From assembly GCF_003952185.1 (NCBI RefSeq), contig NZ_RXFS01000014.1, positions 62,001 through 126,000 of the forward strand: a DNA stretch of 64,000 nt. Reading direction: 5' to 3'. The translations under genes were made by a program, and so were the position numbers. Shown here piece after piece: positions 18,724-26,834 of this stretch (position 1 is the first letter of the stretch; the number at the start of each line of letters is the position of its first letter). The stretch is from Variovorax sp. 679. GTDB taxonomy: Bacteria > Pseudomonadota > Gammaproteobacteria > Burkholderiales > Burkholderiaceae_C. Under the pieces are notes generated by a model. That model did no database searches, was not told the DNA's origin, and worked only from the letters and a program-made list of their open reading frames with translations.

Positions 18724-19395
18724 GTGGCACGTCGTACGAAGGAAGAAGCATTGGCCACGCGGCATCGGTTGCTCGATGCCGCGGAGCTGCTGTTTCAGGC
18801 ACAGGGTGTTTCGCAGACCACGCTGCAGCAGATCGCGCAGCAGGCCGGCGCAACGCGCGGCGCCATCTATTGGCACTTCAAGGACAAGGCCGATCTCTTC
18901 AACGCGATGATGGAGCGCGTCATCCTGCCCCTGGAGGCCACGCCGAGGGCGGCGGCGACCGCTCCCGGCGTCGACGACCCGCTGGCGGAGATCGAGGAGG
19001 GCATGGTCCATGCGCTCACACTCATGACCACCGACCTGCAGGTGCGCCGCGTGTTCGACATCGCAACCCACAAGGTCGAATACACGCACGACATGGCTTC
19101 CGTGCAGCAGCGCCATCTCGACGCCCGCAACGCCTGCGTGGCCGATTTCGAAAAGGCCCTTCGCATGGCCGCACGCCGCGGCCGCCTCAAACTGCCGGTG
19201 CCGGGCCATGTGGCGGCGCAGGGGCTCCACGCGCTGATCAGCGGGCTCATCCAGAACTGGCTGCTCGACCCCGAGGCCTTCGACCTGGTGCCCACGGGCA
19301 GGCGCACTTTCAGGGTCTACCTTGCGGGGCTCGGGTTCACCCGGCAGCCGCCGGGCGCGACCGTTGCGGACGAGGCCGAAACCGTCGTCGCCTGA
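18724..19395 (+). CDS. acrR: TetR-family efflux repressor, AcrR/TtgR-like
   Basis: This 223-residue repressor is divergent from acrAB. The N-terminal helix-turn-helix is typical of AcrR/TtgR (ARRTKEEALATRHRLLDAAE, then TTLQQIAQQAGATRGAIYWHFKDKADLF). A drug-binding C-terminal domain follows. GTG 18724 is taken as the start because AGGAG lies five bases before it; TTG 18721 is also possible. A conserved operator lies 60-85 bases upstream. Confidence 0.92.
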   Translation: MARRTKEEALATRHRLLDAAELLFQAQGVSQTTLQQIAQQAGATRGAIYWHFKDKADLFNAMMERVILPLEATPRAAATAPGVDDPLAEIEEGMVHALTLMTTDLQVRRVFDIATHKVEYTHDMASVQQRHLDARNACVADFEKALRMAARRGRLKLPVPGHVAAQGLHALISGLIQNWLLDPEAFDLVPTGRRTFRVYLAGLGFTRQPPGATVADEAETVVA

Positions 19396-19438
19396 TAGGC
19401 GATAATGCGTGGCTCCGGTGAATGCCGGACCCAGATTC

Positions 19439-19513
19439 CTCGCTGTATTTCAACGGATAGAATTCGGCCCTCCGAAGGCTGAGATCCAGGTTCGATTCCT
19501 GGCGGCGGGACCA
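19439..19513 (+). tRNA. tRNA-Arg (anticodon CCG)
   Basis: The acceptor stem CTCGCTG pairs with CGGCGGG (two G-U pairs), followed by discriminator A and an encoded CCA. The anticodon stem CGGCC/GGCTG encloses the loop CTCCGAA with anticodon CCG. The T arm is CCAGG-TTCGATT-CCTGG. The total is 75 nt. A GATAAT at 19401-19406 could be its -10 box. Confidence 0.92.
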
Positions 19514-19519
19514 GCTACC

Positions 19520-19556
19520 AAGCCGGACACTTTTCAAAGGTGTCCGGCTTTTTTGT
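19520..19556 (+). terminator. Rho-independent terminator of tRNA-Arg
   Basis: An 11-bp perfect stem (AAGCCGGACAC / GTGTCCGGCTT) with a 9-base loop is followed by TTTTTTG. It is one of the strongest terminators in the window. Confidence 0.95.
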
Positions 19557-19992
19557 TTTTCAGCGCAGCAAACTGCGCAAGCCGCCAGCTTGCGAGCGTC
19601 CACCAGGTATCAGACAACTCTGGGGACAGTTTCGGCACAAGTCGGGTCTTATCCACAGCGGGAACAGCTTCTGCGATGTTGTTCCATTTCCGGTGCAGTC
19701 CCGAAGCAGGCGCACACACAACGGTATGCGATTCGCAAGTCCTTGTCGCGCAAGGAAAAAACGGTGCTGTCCACAGCGCGGGTTTACCCTTATCTACTAC
19801 TACTATCTTTAAATAACAAAAGTAAATAAATAAGAAGTGCAAGTCGGCAGGGAGCTGTGCGGCCGGCTGCATGCGCATTCGTTCACGAATCGGCACGGCA
19901 TCTCGCCGTTGTCTGATGGAAGACCCAGGGCCCTCGGATACTCCGACGAAACATGCCGCCGATCAGAGCGGCGACGATTTCAGGGAGGATCC
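19557..19992. other. Long intergenic region with origin-like motif cluster, no gene
   Basis: No convincing gene is present. Motifs are: a perfect DnaA box TTATCCACA (19649-19657), a weaker box CTGTCCACA (19767-19775), a GC tract, the repeated trinucleotide block CTTATCTACTACTACTATC (19789-19807), and an AT-rich stretch to about 19834. This order resembles the basal origin-unwinding layout (DnaA box, GC tract, DnaA-trio, AT-rich DNA). It could instead serve as the promoter region of the vgrG module. No replication gene lies nearby. Confidence 0.4.
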
Positions 19993-20064
19993 ATGTCCAT
20001 CTTCGATGGCACGTGCCGGCATATGCGCCCGGCGTGCGTTCTTGCGTCTTCGGCGGTGCGATGA
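19993..20064 (+). CDS. Possible 23-codon leader peptide overlapping vgrG
   Basis: A short frame starts at ATG 19993 with a strong Shine-Dalgarno (AGGGAGGATCC) and ends in TGA at 20062-20064. The stop overlaps the vgrG ATG in an ATGA junction. The vgrG start has no good ribosome site of its own, so this frame may couple its translation. It is too short to judge by composition and could be chance. Confidence 0.35.
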   Translation: MSIFDGTCRHMRPACVLASSAVR

Positions 20065-22799
20065 CACGTCGCGTCACCATTCGAACGCCTGCGGGGGAGG
20101 CGCTGCAATTCCACCGCTTGACGGGCCGCGAAGCGCTGAGCCAGCTCTATGACTTCGAGGTCGACCTGCTGGGCAGCAGCAACAGCGTCGACCCGAAGAT
20201 GCTGCTTGGCAGGCCCGCCAGCGTGGCGGTGCAGACGGAGAGCGGGGGCACGCGCCATCTGGGCGGTGTCGTCGCATCCTTCGGCCTGACCGGGGAAGAT
20301 GCCCGCCATTCCTTCTATCGCTTGAAGCTGCGCCCGTGGCTGTGGCTCGCGACGCGCCGAAGCGACTTCCGCATCTTCCAGAACAAGACGGTTCCGGAAA
20401 TCCTCGCCGACGTGCTCGGCGGCTACGGCTACCCCATCGAGAAAAGACTCGGCCGCGAGTACCGCGTCCGGGACTACTGCGTGCAGTACCACGAGAGCGA
20501 CTTCTCGTACATCTCGCGCCTGTGCGAACTGGAAGGCATCTGCTACTACTTCAGGCATGAAGCGGAACGGCATATGCTGGTGTTCGCGGACGACATCGCG
20601 ACTTCGCACGATCCGCTGCCGGGAGGAGACGTCGTGCGCTTCCATCCCCTGGAGAAGGCGGGCATGACCGGAGGGGGCACGAGCCCGAACGAGCGCATCT
20701 ACGAATGGACGTCCGGCGAGGAAATCCGGTCGGGTCTTCACTTCACCAACGACTACGACCCGCTCAAGCCGAGAGCGGATCTTTCCTGCCAGCGGCAGAT
20801 GCGCCCAGGCCATGCGCACGACGACTTCGAACTCTACGAATGGCCCGGCGGCTACAGGCAATACGACGACGGCGAGACCTGCACGCGCATCCGGACCGAG
20901 GAGCAGCTGACCGGACGCTGCACTGCGAGCGGGCGTTCCAACAGACGTGAACTCGCACCGGGCTACACCTTCCGGCTTGCGAGCCATCCGAGGGACGACC
21001 AGAACCAGCAATACCTCGTGACAGCCGTCGACTACGAGCTGCAGGAAAACCTCCGGGCCAGCGAAGGCGCCGATGCGGGCGAAGGCTCCATCCAGCGCTT
21101 CGGCTTCGAGGCGCAGCCAGTCAACCATGCATGGCGGCCCCCGCGCATCACGCCGAAGCCTCGCACGCGCGGTCCGCAGACCGCCATCGTGGTCGGTCCG
21201 AAGAATGAAGAGATATGGGTCGATCAGTACGGCCGCGTCAAGGTCCAGTTCCACTGGGATCGCCTCGGCCAACACGACGAGAGCTCCAGTTGCTGGGTGC
21301 GCGTGTCAATGGCCTGGGCCGGCGATGCGTTCGGCGCGGTCGCGTTGCCACGGGTCGGCCATGAGGTGGTCGTCGACTTTCTGAGCGGCGACCCGGACTG
21401 CCCGATCGTCACCGGCCGCGTGTTCAACGCCGAGAACATGCCTGCGTGGCATCTGCCCGACCAGAAGAATCTCTCGGGCATCCGCAGCCGCGAGTTGGGC
21501 GCGAGCGACGGCGCGGGCCGCCCGAGCGGGGCAAGGGGTAATCACCTGGCGCTGGATGACCATCATGGAAAGCTCCAGGCGCAACTCAAGAGCGATCACC
21601 TCTGCAGCAGCCTGAGCCTCGGTCATGTCGGCCGCATCGACGACACCTCGGGCCGCAAGGATGACCGAGGCGAGGGCGCTGAATTGCGTACCGATGGCCA
21701 CGCCGCTGTGCGTGCCGCATTGGGGCTGCTGCTCACCACCGAGGCACGGCCCGGCGCACAGGCGCATATCACCGACCTCGGAGAAACCATCGCTCGCCTG
21801 ACGGCCGCGCGCGATCTGCATGAGCGCCAGAGCCAGACCGCGCAGGAGGCCAGGGCTCATGAAGGGGGTGACCAGGACGCGGTCACCAAGGCGCTCAAGG
21901 AGCAGAACGACGCGATCAAGGGCGGTGGTTCGGGGCGGAGCACGTTTCCGGAGCTCAGCGAGCCTCACCTGGTGCTCGCCAGCGCGGCCGGCATCCAGAG
22001 CACCGCAGCGGGCGCCACCCACATTGCCTGCATCACGCACAACGCACTGAGCAGTGGTGGCCACACCAGCATCAGCGCGGGCAAGAGCTTCCTGGTGAGC
22101 GTCAGAGAGGCCGCGCGCGTGTTCGCCTACAAGGCCATCCGCCTGACTGCCGCGACCGCGGGCATCGACATCGTCGCGCTGCAGAACAGCATCAACCTGC
22201 TGGCCAAGCTGGATATCAAGCTGGAGGCGGAGAGGATCAGCATCACCGCGAAAGAGGAGATCGTGATCAACGGAGGCGGCAGCTTCAGCAAGTGGACCGC
22301 CTCCGGCATCGTGCATGGAACCAGGGGCCTCTGGCGCGAACACGCCGCTACCCACAGCTATGCGGGGCCGATGGACGTGGACAAGCGCCTTCGCATGCAG
22401 GGCGTGAGCCATGACGACAAATACAGCGTTCGCTTTGCACCTCTTGGCAGCGACGAAGTCTTCAAGCACGTGGAGATGGCGGGACAGCCCTACCGGATCC
22501 TCGGCGAGAAACAGGAAATCAAGGCGGAGGGAGTGATTCCCGACGACGGGCGGCTCCCCAGGATCAGCTTCGAGACGCCCGACGAGGCGGTGCTGATCGT
22601 GGGCGAAGAGGCTTGGGACTGGGCGCCTGTCCCGACGATCCACGCGCTGCAGGGCAGTCCGGACAGCGACGAAGGCGACGAGGACGATGAACCGCCCGAT
22701 GCCGAAAATTCGAGATATGTCCCGCCGGGTGGCACCTCGGCCTTCAGTCGCTTCCTCACCGAGTCGGCGGTCGAAGCTCATCTGAGCAGCCTGGCCTGA
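20061..22799 (+). CDS. vgrG: Type VI secretion tip protein VgrG with DUF2345-like region and acidic C-terminal extension
   Basis: This 912-residue spike protein of the type VI secretion system has a gp27-like base (residues about 1-340, with QYHESDFSYISRLCELEGICYYFRH) and a gp5-type OB fold (about 388-456, from DQYGRVKVQFHWD through ALPRVGHEVVVDFLSGDPDCP). A DUF2345-like region with beta-helix character follows (about 500-755). Beyond that a family-atypical tail of about 150 residues includes the acidic SPDSDEGDEDDEPPDAE. ATG 20061 is chosen as the first start before homology. It lies directly upstream of the effector gene, which it presumably delivers. Confidence 0.93.
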   Translation: MTRRVTIRTPAGEALQFHRLTGREALSQLYDFEVDLLGSSNSVDPKMLLGRPASVAVQTESGGTRHLGGVVASFGLTGEDARHSFYRLKLRPWLWLATRRSDFRIFQNKTVPEILADVLGGYGYPIEKRLGREYRVRDYCVQYHESDFSYISRLCELEGICYYFRHEAERHMLVFADDIATSHDPLPGGDVVRFHPLEKAGMTGGGTSPNERIYEWTSGEEIRSGLHFTNDYDPLKPRADLSCQRQMRPGHAHDDFELYEWPGGYRQYDDGETCTRIRTEEQLTGRCTASGRSNRRELAPGYTFRLASHPRDDQNQQYLVTAVDYELQENLRASEGADAGEGSIQRFGFEAQPVNHAWRPPRITPKPRTRGPQTAIVVGPKNEEIWVDQYGRVKVQFHWDRLGQHDESSSCWVRVSMAWAGDAFGAVALPRVGHEVVVDFLSGDPDCPIVTGRVFNAENMPAWHLPDQKNLSGIRSRELGASDGAGRPSGARGNHLALDDHHGKLQAQLKSDHLCSSLSLGHVGRIDDTSGRKDDRGEGAELRTDGHAAVRAALGLLLTTEARPGAQAHITDLGETIARLTAARDLHERQSQTAQEARAHEGGDQDAVTKALKEQNDAIKGGGSGRSTFPELSEPHLVLASAAGIQSTAAGATHIACITHNALSSGGHTSISAGKSFLVSVREAARVFAYKAIRLTAATAGIDIVALQNSINLLAKLDIKLEAERISITAKEEIVINGGGSFSKWTASGIVHGTRGLWREHAATHSYAGPMDVDKRLRMQGVSHDDKYSVRFAPLGSDEVFKHVEMAGQPYRILGEKQEIKAEGVIPDDGRLPRISFETPDEAVLIVGEEAWDWAPVPTIHALQGSPDSDEGDEDDEPPDAENSRYVPPGGTSAFSRFLTESAVEAHLSSLA

Positions 22800-22815
22800 G
22801 CGCGAGAGACCAAGC

Positions 22816-24681
22816 ATGCCCAAGCTGATATCCGCTACCTACCACCCCAATATCGAAGTCGCCGAGTTCATCTGCGAAGACGGCCGGCACCTGCTGCGCT
22901 CGGGCGGAACGCTGCCATGGCGCATCAACAACCCCGGCGACCTGACAGCCCGGATGGTCGACGGGGTGCCCGCGCCCAGAAAGGCAAAGGGCTACGTCGG
23001 ATTCGCCACGACCAGATCGGGCAGGACCTTCCTGATCTTCCCCGATGAAGATGCGGGGCGAGAGGAACTGAAGGCGAACCTGAAGCGACTGCACGGCGAC
23101 AGGACGATCCCGGAAGCCATTCCCATCTACGCCCCGAAGAAGGAAAACGACACGGAAAAATATGCGCGCGATCTGCTCAAAACGAGCGGCATTCCAGCCA
23201 GCAGAAAGATTGGCGAGTGCAGCGATGCCGAACTTGAAAAAATAGTGAACAGCATTGCGGAGATCGAGGGGTATCACGCCAACGCCGAGACCCGAAAGGA
23301 AACCTGGGTTGCCGTGAGCAGGATCAATGCGACGGATGGCAGTCAGCCGTTGCCCGGCGCCGAGATCATTCTGCAAAGAGGAGGCAAGGAGGAAACGGTC
23401 AAGTCCGATGCCACGGGGCGATTTCCTCCAGTGATTCATCCTGCCGACAAATCGGCCGTGCACGTCAAGGTGGCGGAGCCGAGGAGCAAGAAGGCCGTGG
23501 TGGTCGGAACCATTCAGGGCGACGTCGGGAAGGATTTCAATCTGCTGGCGAAATTCAGGAGATGGAAGGGCGTTGCCGGATCGGAGAAGGTCAACAGCTC
23601 GACGGCGGGGCAGAGGAAGCCCATGAGCTACGTGGTGCAGCCTGGGGACAGTCTCTGGAAGATCGCGAAGCTGTATCGCTCCAGCGTGGAAGCCATCAAG
23701 GAGGCCAATGAATTGGAGAGTGACAGCATCTATCCCGGTGAGGTGCTGTTGATCACCGGGAGCGGCAAGGCAAAGCCGGACGGCAGGTCATCGAGTCCTC
23801 CGCCCTTGGCCGCCAAGCCCCCACCTGTGAGTGCACCGCCGAGTCTGGGGCCTCCTCCGAGGCGCGCAAGTGTTTCTGCTCCCGCACCACCGCCTGTTTC
23901 ATCTGGAATCAGGTCATCGGATTCGGAGCGATCGAAAGAGGGAACAGGGAAGGTTCTTGCCCTCATCAACCCGATGTCGGGGCGGGCGCCTTGGATGCCT
24001 ATTGCCATTGCCGAAGCAAAGCTCAGGCGCGGGGAGACTGAGTTCACGCTGCAGGACAAGATCAACTATCACGTCGAAGTTGACGACAGCATCAAATCCA
24101 TGATCGGGAGGAGTAACGCCTGGTGCGCGGCCTTTGTGAATTGGTGTCTGATGCAAGCAAACTACCCCATCGAGAACATGAACTATCCGGGGCGCAAAGT
24201 GGCGAAAGCACGAGCGCATGGATTCTACGAAGTAGATGGACCAAAAGAGAAGTCGGAAAAGGTGACGAAAAAGATCAGAAATCCATTATTTGTTGAGCTG
24301 GAAAGGCCGATTTATGGAGCCATTGCCATGGTTACGTCTTCGGCGGGTTCAGGGCAGCATGTTGGATTTGTATACGCAAAGAGCGGATCCAATGGATTGG
24401 TTTTACTTGGAGGGAATCAGGGGAGTCAGATCAACTTCTCATATGTCAATGTTGTGCCTGTCGCTCCATATGTGACGAAAAACAAAAAAGGTGAAATCAT
24501 CAGACATAAGGGGAGCTCGACCTACCTGAAATATTTTGTTCCGATTGCTTATTATGAGCAAGCCAGGAGAGATCTTCTGAATCCCGGAATAGAGGAGCGG
24601 AGCGCGTCAGAGATTAATAAAGGGATGGGAATTGAGGCTGATAAATCTAGTGCGGCAAATGCAACTCCAAATTTCAGGTGA
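22816..24681 (+). CDS. Modular T6SS effector: NNPG domain, LysM and CHAP/TIGR02594-like cysteine amidase
   Basis: This 621-residue protein follows vgrG by 16 bases. Visible parts are a phage-structural-protein-like domain with RINNPGDL (37-44), a beta-sandwich resembling a carboxypeptidase-regulatory fold (about 163-245) and a LysM peptidoglycan-binding repeat (271-313, YVVQPGDSLWKIAKLY). A Pro/Ser-rich linker (about 325-372) leads to a C-terminal cysteine-peptidase fold with NAWC437AAFVNW, QH515VGFVY and GGNQGSQI. The last resembles TIGR02594/CHAP amidases, so cleavage of peptidoglycan peptides in the periplasm of rival cells is likely. No signal peptide is seen, as expected for a VgrG-delivered toxin. 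Base composition drops sharply from about 24100. Confidence 0.82.
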   Translation: MPKLISATYHPNIEVAEFICEDGRHLLRSGGTLPWRINNPGDLTARMVDGVPAPRKAKGYVGFATTRSGRTFLIFPDEDAGREELKANLKRLHGDRTIPEAIPIYAPKKENDTEKYARDLLKTSGIPASRKIGECSDAELEKIVNSIAEIEGYHANAETRKETWVAVSRINATDGSQPLPGAEIILQRGGKEETVKSDATGRFPPVIHPADKSAVHVKVAEPRSKKAVVVGTIQGDVGKDFNLLAKFRRWKGVAGSEKVNSSTAGQRKPMSYVVQPGDSLWKIAKLYRSSVEAIKEANELESDSIYPGEVLLITGSGKAKPDGRSSSPPPLAAKPPPVSAPPSLGPPPRRASVSAPAPPPVSSGIRSSDSERSKEGTGKVLALINPMSGRAPWMPIAIAEAKLRRGETEFTLQDKINYHVEVDDSIKSMIGRSNAWCAAFVNWCLMQANYPIENMNYPGRKVAKARAHGFYEVDGPKEKSEKVTKKIRNPLFVELERPIYGAIAMVTSSAGSGQHVGFVYAKSGSNGLVLLGGNQGSQINFSYVNVVPVAPYVTKNKKGEIIRHKGSSTYLKYFVPIAYYEQARRDLLNPGIEERSASEINKGMGIEADKSSAANATPNFR

Positions 24682-24682
24682 T

Positions 24683-25234
24683 ATGGCTTTGGTTTTTCGA
24701 TTGCGATCATTCGCATTTAAGTTGTTGCGGCAAGGAGCGCTTCTCTTTGTTGTTCTATTTCCGATTTTTTCTTTTGCTGGATATGCTGGTGGGCCGTATG
24801 TGGTGTGGGTGAATCTTGATCGCTCTTCTGATGGGAAAGAGGTCGATCGAATTATTGTTGATTTTCTTGCAAATAAGTCGGTCGAGTGCGATGGGCAATG
24901 GAAAATGGGAGATTCACTTTTGTATATGAAAAGGCGCCCACCATCGATCGATGATGGGCTGGTTCGGGATGTTTTCTTGGGGAAAAAGAAAACAAAAATG
25001 AAACAATTGGATGCTGCATTGAGAAGCTACAGGGACGCAGAATTTCCGCACCACGATGGCCTTGATGGAATCATTGTCTACTCGCGCCAGCCCGAGATGA
25101 AAATAATGAGCTTTACAGTCAGGACGCGGAGAGTTGAATCTGTGGCTGTTGCTTCACAGGGAAATATTCCAATGAAAGAGGATGTGGAGGAGGCGTTTTG
25201 TGCTCTTTTGCCCCCCATCACCAGGGCGTCATAA
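24683..25234 (+). CDS. Exported putative immunity protein 1
   Basis: This 183-residue product starts one base after the effector stop. A signal peptide is clear (basic MALVFRLRSFAFKLLRQ, then GALLFVVLFPIFSFAGYA), so the mature protein would be periplasmic, where a peptidoglycan amidase would act. I do not recognise the family. Shared motifs with the next gene are DGLDGII-Y, MSFTV-TRRV and the C-terminal LLPPITRA. The low GC matches the effector's 3' part. The immunity role is inferred from position, export and duplication. Confidence 0.7.
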   Translation: MALVFRLRSFAFKLLRQGALLFVVLFPIFSFAGYAGGPYVVWVNLDRSSDGKEVDRIIVDFLANKSVECDGQWKMGDSLLYMKRRPPSIDDGLVRDVFLGKKKTKMKQLDAALRSYRDAEFPHHDGLDGIIVYSRQPEMKIMSFTVRTRRVESVAVASQGNIPMKEDVEEAFCALLPPITRAS

Positions 25235-25422
25235 AAATAAATCATCCAATTGCCGCAGTCTTGATCAGGCATGCTTCCTGTTTGCTTTTTCTTTGATTAC
25301 TCCTGCTTCATAGAGTTGGAGGTAGCAAGTAATTGCCGTGTGAATTGCGTGTGCGAATGCGTCGATGCTCGAGTCAGTATTCTTGGATGGCAAAGGGTGT
25401 GCGATTGCCCTGGGGAAATGAG

Positions 25423-25962
25423 ATGATGAATCTTCTTCAGAGGCGTGTTGCAGGCATGGCTGCTCTTGCAATTTGCATTCTGCTTCCGATTGACTCTTTT
25501 GCTGGGTCGCGGAGCGATCATTTTGTTGCATGGGGTAGCCTCGGGGGTGGCATGGAAAGTCAAGAGATTGCAGGAAAAATTAAAGAGTTTGCGAATAGCG
25601 ATCGCATCGACTCTGCTTGCGATATTCAATGGAAAAACAATGACTCGATGTTGTACTTCAACAATCGCCTCTTGAAAATTCCAGATGATTTGCTCAGAAA
25701 GGTTTTCATCGAACGCGATAGTGAATCTTTCTCTGCACTGAGCCATGTGTTGCGCTCCTTCAGGCATCTGGAGACAAATGCCCGTGACGGATTGGATGGG
25801 ATCATTTTTTATGACGGAGAAAGATCCTTCCGCATGATGAGCTTCACGGTTGGTACGAGAAGGGTCAAAACCTACCCGCAAGTGTTGAAGGCGCCCGCAA
25901 GAGCGAAAGAGATTGAGCGTGCCTTCTGCTCACTTCTTCCTCCAATCACTCGAGCTCCTTAA
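25423..25962 (+). CDS. Exported putative immunity protein 2, paralogue of the preceding gene
   Basis: This 179-residue product carries a signal peptide (MMNLLQRRVAGMAALAICIL, then LPIDSFAGS). It aligns with the preceding protein over its length: DGLDGIIFYDGE, RMMSFTVGTRRV and LLPPITRAP recur with many substitutions between. ATG 25423 follows GGGGAAATGAG. A 188-base spacer without a gene separates it from the first copy. It may protect against a related effector variant. Confidence 0.7.
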   Translation: MMNLLQRRVAGMAALAICILLPIDSFAGSRSDHFVAWGSLGGGMESQEIAGKIKEFANSDRIDSACDIQWKNNDSMLYFNNRLLKIPDDLLRKVFIERDSESFSALSHVLRSFRHLETNARDGLDGIIFYDGERSFRMMSFTVGTRRVKTYPQVLKAPARAKEIERAFCSLLPPITRAP

Positions 25963-26081
25963 GGGCAGGGACTTGAGCAAATGCTTGGATCACGGAGCGC
26001 TGGTGCTGACGCACGAGTCCGTGCCCTTGCTGCGAGGCGCTCGTGATTGCCCCCGCTCCCTGCCCGTGCCACCATCCCCGC

Positions 26082-26810
26082 ATGCCCTACCAACTCCATT
26101 ACTGGCCCACCATCCAGGGCCGCGGTGAATTCGTGCGGCTCGCGCTCGAGGCGGCTGGCGCGGACTATGTAGATGTGGCGCGGTTGCCCGAGGCCGAGGG
26201 CGGCGGCGAATCCGCGCTGGGTGAGCGGCTGGGCGACCTCAACAGCGCGCGCCCGGCGTTCGCGCCGCCGTTCCTCGTTGATGGCGACATCGTGGTCGGC
26301 CAGACCGCCGCGATCCTGCTGTACCTGGGCCCCAGGCTCGGCCTCTCGGGCGTGGGCGAATCGGACGGGCTGTGGACACATCAACTTCAGCTCACTATCG
26401 CCGACGCGGTGGCCGAGGCGCACGACACGCACCATCCGATTTCGGTTGGCGCCTACTACGAAGACCAACGCGATGCGGCGGTGCTGCGTGCCCGGGCCTT
26501 TCGTGACGAGCGCATTCCGAAATTCCTCGATTGGTTCGAGCGGGTGCTGCAATGCAATCCCGCGGGCAGCCTGCACTTGGTTGGCGACACGCTGACCTAC
26601 GCGGACCTTTCGCTGTTTCAACTGGTGGACGGCCTGCGCTACGCGTTTCCAAAAGCCACGGCCCGTGCACTGGCGGCCACTCCCGCGGTCGAGAAGCTGC
26701 ACGTCAATGTCCGGCGACGCCAGAGTGTGCAGGCCTATCTGCAGAGCCCTCGCCGCATCGCGTTCAACGAAGACGGCATCTTCAGGCGCTACGCCGAACT
26801 GGACGGCTAG
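26082..26810 (+). CDS. Glutathione S-transferase family protein
   Basis: This 242-residue cytosolic GST-like protein has an N-terminal thioredoxin fold (YQLHYWPTIQGRGEFVRLALEAAG, split by the Tyr/Trp active region; PPFLVDGDIVVGQTAAILLYL carries the cis-Pro and the glutathione-binding Gln-Thr). A helical C-terminal domain follows with LVGDTLTYADLSLFQLVDGL. Glutathione conjugation or isomerisation is expected; the substrate is unknown. ATG 26082 is where homology begins. It converges on the HAD-like gene. Confidence 0.85.
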   Translation: MPYQLHYWPTIQGRGEFVRLALEAAGADYVDVARLPEAEGGGESALGERLGDLNSARPAFAPPFLVDGDIVVGQTAAILLYLGPRLGLSGVGESDGLWTHQLQLTIADAVAEAHDTHHPISVGAYYEDQRDAAVLRARAFRDERIPKFLDWFERVLQCNPAGSLHLVGDTLTYADLSLFQLVDGLRYAFPKATARALAATPAVEKLHVNVRRRQSVQAYLQSPRRIAFNEDGIFRRYAELDG

Positions 26811-26834
26811 GCCAGCCAAGCGCCGGCCGTGCGC

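Noticed and set aside
19953..20061. Longer VgrG start at 19953
   Set aside because: The extra 36 residues lack similarity to VgrG proteins and the region has intergenic character; ATG 20061 fits the family start.
19439..25962. tRNA-Arg as integration site of a genomic island
   Set aside because: I looked for a second copy of the tRNA 3' end on the far side of the low-GC region and found none, and no integrase gene is present. Foreign origin stays likely, but not by tRNA-site integration visible here.
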